64,000 nt of DNA from Paenibacillus xylanilyticus (GTDB lineage: Bacteria; Bacillota; Bacilli; Paenibacillales; Paenibacillaceae). The position numbers and the translations under genes were made by a program. The first letter of the stretch is position 1, and every line of letters begins with the position of its first letter. The stretch covers positions 1 through 64,000 of the forward strand of contig NZ_JABMCB010000170.1 in the NCBI RefSeq assembly GCF_013359935.1, read 5' to 3'. Shown here piece by piece: positions 61,953 to 64,000 of the stretch. Below the pieces are notes generated by a model, which did not search any database, was not told the origin of the DNA, and saw only the letters and a program-made list of their open reading frames with translations.

Positions 61953-62672
61953 GTGTCAAGTTACCGTTTGCTGTTCGTAGAAGATGATCGTTCAATTAGT
62001 GAGATGGTTGGGCCATATCTGGAAAAGGAGGGCTACAACGTCACTTATGCATATGACGGATTAGAGGCAGAGCGCAAGTTTCAGGAAGCACAGCCTGCGT
62101 ATGATCTTGTAATTCTGGACCTTATGTTGCCTCACCGAAGCGGCATGGAAGTGCTGCAGACTATACGGGCTGCCAGTCTTGTACCCGTATTAATACTATC
62201 CGCGAAGGATGGGGAAGTGGACAAGGCACTTGGACTTGGTTTCGGCGCAGACGACTATCTGAGTAAGCCATTTTCGTTAATTGAGCTGACTGCCCGAATC
62301 AAGGCCGCCATTCGTCGTGCCAACTATGCTGCACCACCTGTTAATGAAGTCCCAGCCAAGAATCAACGTATTGAAATCGGGGGGTTGGTGGTCGATATGG
62401 AAACCTATGAGGTTGAGCGAGAGGGGGCACCCGTAAGGCTGACATCCAAGGAATTCGGCATTCTGAAACTGTTTGTTACCCATCCTGGCAAAGTGTTTAC
62501 GAAGGCCCAGATCTACGCGTCCGTCTGGAATGATCATTACTATGGGGACGAGAATATTATTAACGTACATATGCGCCGTTTGCGCGAAAAGATTGAGACA
62601 GACCCATCGGCACCCCAATACATCAAGACGTTGTGGGGTATCGGCTACAAGCTGGAGGTGGAACAGAAGTGA
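61953..62672 (+). CDS. OmpR-family response regulator
   Basis: A 239-aa regulator. The receiver has Glu10/Asp11/Asp12, phospho-acceptor Asp56 in LVILDLMLPHRSG and a conserved Lys in LSKPFSLIEL. The DNA-binding domain shows RLTSKEFGILKLFVTH, VHMRRLREKIE and LWGIGYKL. A GTG at 61953 follows ggaggg at 7 bases. It overlaps the kinase start by GTGA, and the operon continues towards a BcrA-type ABC ATPase, as in bacitracin-type detoxification loci. Confidence 0.9.
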   Translation: MSSYRLLFVEDDRSISEMVGPYLEKEGYNVTYAYDGLEAERKFQEAQPAYDLVILDLMLPHRSGMEVLQTIRAASLVPVLILSAKDGEVDKALGLGFGADDYLSKPFSLIELTARIKAAIRRANYAAPPVNEVPAKNQRIEIGGLVVDMETYEVEREGAPVRLTSKEFGILKLFVTHPGKVFTKAQIYASVWNDHYYGDENIINVHMRRLREKIETDPSAPQYIKTLWGIGYKLEVEQK

Positions 62673-63601
62673 CCTTGATTTTGGGCATGTTGGTTGGCGT
62701 TCTCATCATTGTTATCATTCTACTGGCGATAAGGCTGACCAAACGCAGCCGGCAATTGGCATATATTCATCAGAAACTCGCAGGCATTCTGGATGAAGAG
62801 ACTTATGAACGGCTGCTGGTGTTCAGCAGCGATGCCCAGATCCGTCAGCTTCTGGCCGACATTAACGAGTTACTGGATTATGCACACCGGACCGGAGCCC
62901 GGTATGCTAATCAGGAGAAGGAGATACGCAACATGCTGTCCAACATCTCGCATGACTTGAAGACACCACTTACGGTAGTGCTGGGCTACAGTGAGACATT
63001 GCTGCACAGCTCTTCATTAACCGATCAGGAGCGGGAAGTGATGATCAGCAAGATCCAGGATAAGGCGCAGGAGGTGCTGCGTCTGATACATTCCTTTTTT
63101 GATCTGGCAAAACTGGAGTCTGGGGATACCGAACTTGCATTAACTCGGATAAATCTTAGTGAACTATGCAGGGTGAAGATGCTTTCCTTTTATGAAATGT
63201 TAACGAATCAGGGCCTGCAGGTAGAGCTGTCCATTCCTGAGGGCGATTTCTTCGTGACCGGTAATGAGGATGCACTCGACCGGGTGCTGGATAATCTGAT
63301 TACCAATGCGATGCGATATGGTGCGGATGGTAAGGTATTGGGCCTTTTGCTTGAACAAACGAATAACGGAGAGGTCATGCTTCAAATCTGGGACAGGGGC
63401 AAAGGCATTCCGGAAAGGGAACATGACCGTGTCTTTGAACGCATGTATACTCTGGAGGATTCCCGTAACCGTCTCTATCATGGAAGCGGGCTTGGCCTCA
63501 CCATCACGAAGCGACTTGTCGAACGGATGGGGGGACGCATTGATCTGCGCAGTGTACCTTATGAGCGGACTTCATTTAAAGTCACTCTAAAATCTCGTTA
63601 G
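62669..63601 (+). CDS. Sensor histidine kinase
   Basis: A 310-aa kinase with one membrane segment (about 2-22) and a long linker. Phospho-acceptor His95 lies in NISHDLKTPLTVVLGYSE, N-box in DNLITNAMRYG, G1 in IWDRGKGIPE and G2 in GSGLGLTITKRLVERMGG. The lack of an extracellular domain suggests intramembrane sensing or sensing through the partner transporter. The GTG start overlaps the regulator stop. Confidence 0.9.
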   Translation: MTLILGMLVGVLIIVIILLAIRLTKRSRQLAYIHQKLAGILDEETYERLLVFSSDAQIRQLLADINELLDYAHRTGARYANQEKEIRNMLSNISHDLKTPLTVVLGYSETLLHSSSLTDQEREVMISKIQDKAQEVLRLIHSFFDLAKLESGDTELALTRINLSELCRVKMLSFYEMLTNQGLQVELSIPEGDFFVTGNEDALDRVLDNLITNAMRYGADGKVLGLLLEQTNNGEVMLQIWDRGKGIPEREHDRVFERMYTLEDSRNRLYHGSGLGLTITKRLVERMGGRIDLRSVPYERTSFKVTLKSR

Positions 63602-63728
63602 TTACCTTTTTTGTGTATTTTGACGAACTTAAGCTTTTTGTAAGATTTGATTAATAAAAAAGCAGACTTTTCTCTTTACAATACAGATATAAGAACCCAT
63701 CAGGGATCGTAAAGGAGAACAAGAAGAG

Positions 63729-64000
63729 ATGAACTATATTGCACGCACCATCGGTGTGACCAAAACCTATGCAGGCACGGAGGTCGTATCCAACGTCAAT
63801 ATGAATATCAAGCAAGGTGAAATTTACGGATTTTTAGGGCCGAACGGTGCAGGGAAAACGACAATTATGAAAATGTTGACCAATCTGGTTAAGCCCACCG
63901 TAGGGGAGATTGAAATGTTCGGTGAGAAGCTTACCCCCAACTCTTATGAAGTACTTAAGCGAATAGGCAGCATCATTGAATATCCTTTTTTCTACGATAA
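63729..64000 (+). CDS. ABC transporter ATP-binding protein (BcrA type), cut by the window end
   Basis: The first 90 residues of an ATPase: MNYIARTIGVTKTY, then IYGFLGPNGAGKTTIMKMLT (Walker A) and RIGSIIEYPFFYD. The E-x-P-x-F-Y segment is typical of bacitracin/lantibiotic-immunity ATPases. The ATG at 63729 follows aaggagaacaagaagag. It lies 127 bases after the two-component genes, whose regulator probably controls it. Confidence 0.85.
   Translation, partial: MNYIARTIGVTKTYAGTEVVSNVNMNIKQGEIYGFLGPNGAGKTTIMKMLTNLVKPTVGEIEMFGEKLTPNSYEVLKRIGSIIEYPFFYD

Noticed and set aside
1..64000. CRISPR arrays, tRNA and rRNA genes
   Set aside because: No regular spaced repeats and no cloverleaf or rRNA segments were seen; the three repeats at the left edge have unequal spacing.

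Overview
The window looks like the chromosome of a Paenibacillus-type endospore-forming Bacillota. The grounds are a GerA-type spore-germination operon, a Spo0E-family phosphatase, purine-rich ribosome binding sites, a divergent LplABC/YesMN-type sugar-uptake unit, and many AraC and WYL regulators. No rRNA, tRNA or CRISPR array was seen. All family assignments come from reading motifs; no database search was run.

Layout. 1-141: three imperfect repeats ending in a terminus that looks like the right end of a Tn7/CAST-type transposon lying to the left. It is followed by an AT-rich isochorismatase-fold gene. 1066-8667: small regulator/enzyme pairs: nitroreductase with MerR, WYL regulator with a VOC protein, two half-size EamA/DUF606-type transporters with AraC, and TetR with an old-yellow-enzyme-type reductase. 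8993-14382: an ECF-type importer (S, fused A-A', T) with a PHP-domain hydrolase and a divergent RpiR regulator; the substrate is unknown. 14845-15765: a soluble PAS chemoreceptor. 15938-19992: gerAA/AB/AC-type operon. 20068-25517: response regulator, kinase, ABC ATPase and FtsX-type permease. 25704-31774: sugar or polyol genes (isomerase/epimerase, two Gfo/Idh/MocA dehydrogenases, aldo-keto reductase) with two AraC regulators.

31884-38893: Rrf2, SnoaL-like protein, MFS exporter with ArsR, a small zinc ribbon, and a WYL regulator followed by two paralogous C39-fold-like (possibly BtrH-like) proteins, then Spo0E. 38916-46159: two sugar-ABC permeases divergent from a YesM/YesN two-component system and a large lipoprotein binding protein. 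46160-46689: a structured-RNA candidate and a terminator.

46690-52869 is the most unusual part, a type VII secretion (T7SS/WXG100) accessory island without a secretion ATPase in view. It holds a large uncharacterised protein, a degenerate formylglycine-generating-enzyme-like protein, a protein resembling the mycobacterial chaperone EspG, a WXG-type fusion with a glycine-rich hydrophobic core and a Ca-loop-like motif, a polytopic membrane protein, a DUF4176 protein, and a convergent WXG100 protein. A coherent reading is a membrane-acting effector with chaperone, targeting factor and immunity protein.

53066-64000: a stalk-domain secreted protein with an internal duplication, an APH-fold kinase, two decayed gene remnants, BdbC plus a YtkA/FixH-like lipoprotein, an aspartoacylase-type peptidase, an ABC-2 exporter, DegV, and a two-component system followed by the start of a BcrA-type ABC ATPase cut by the window edge.
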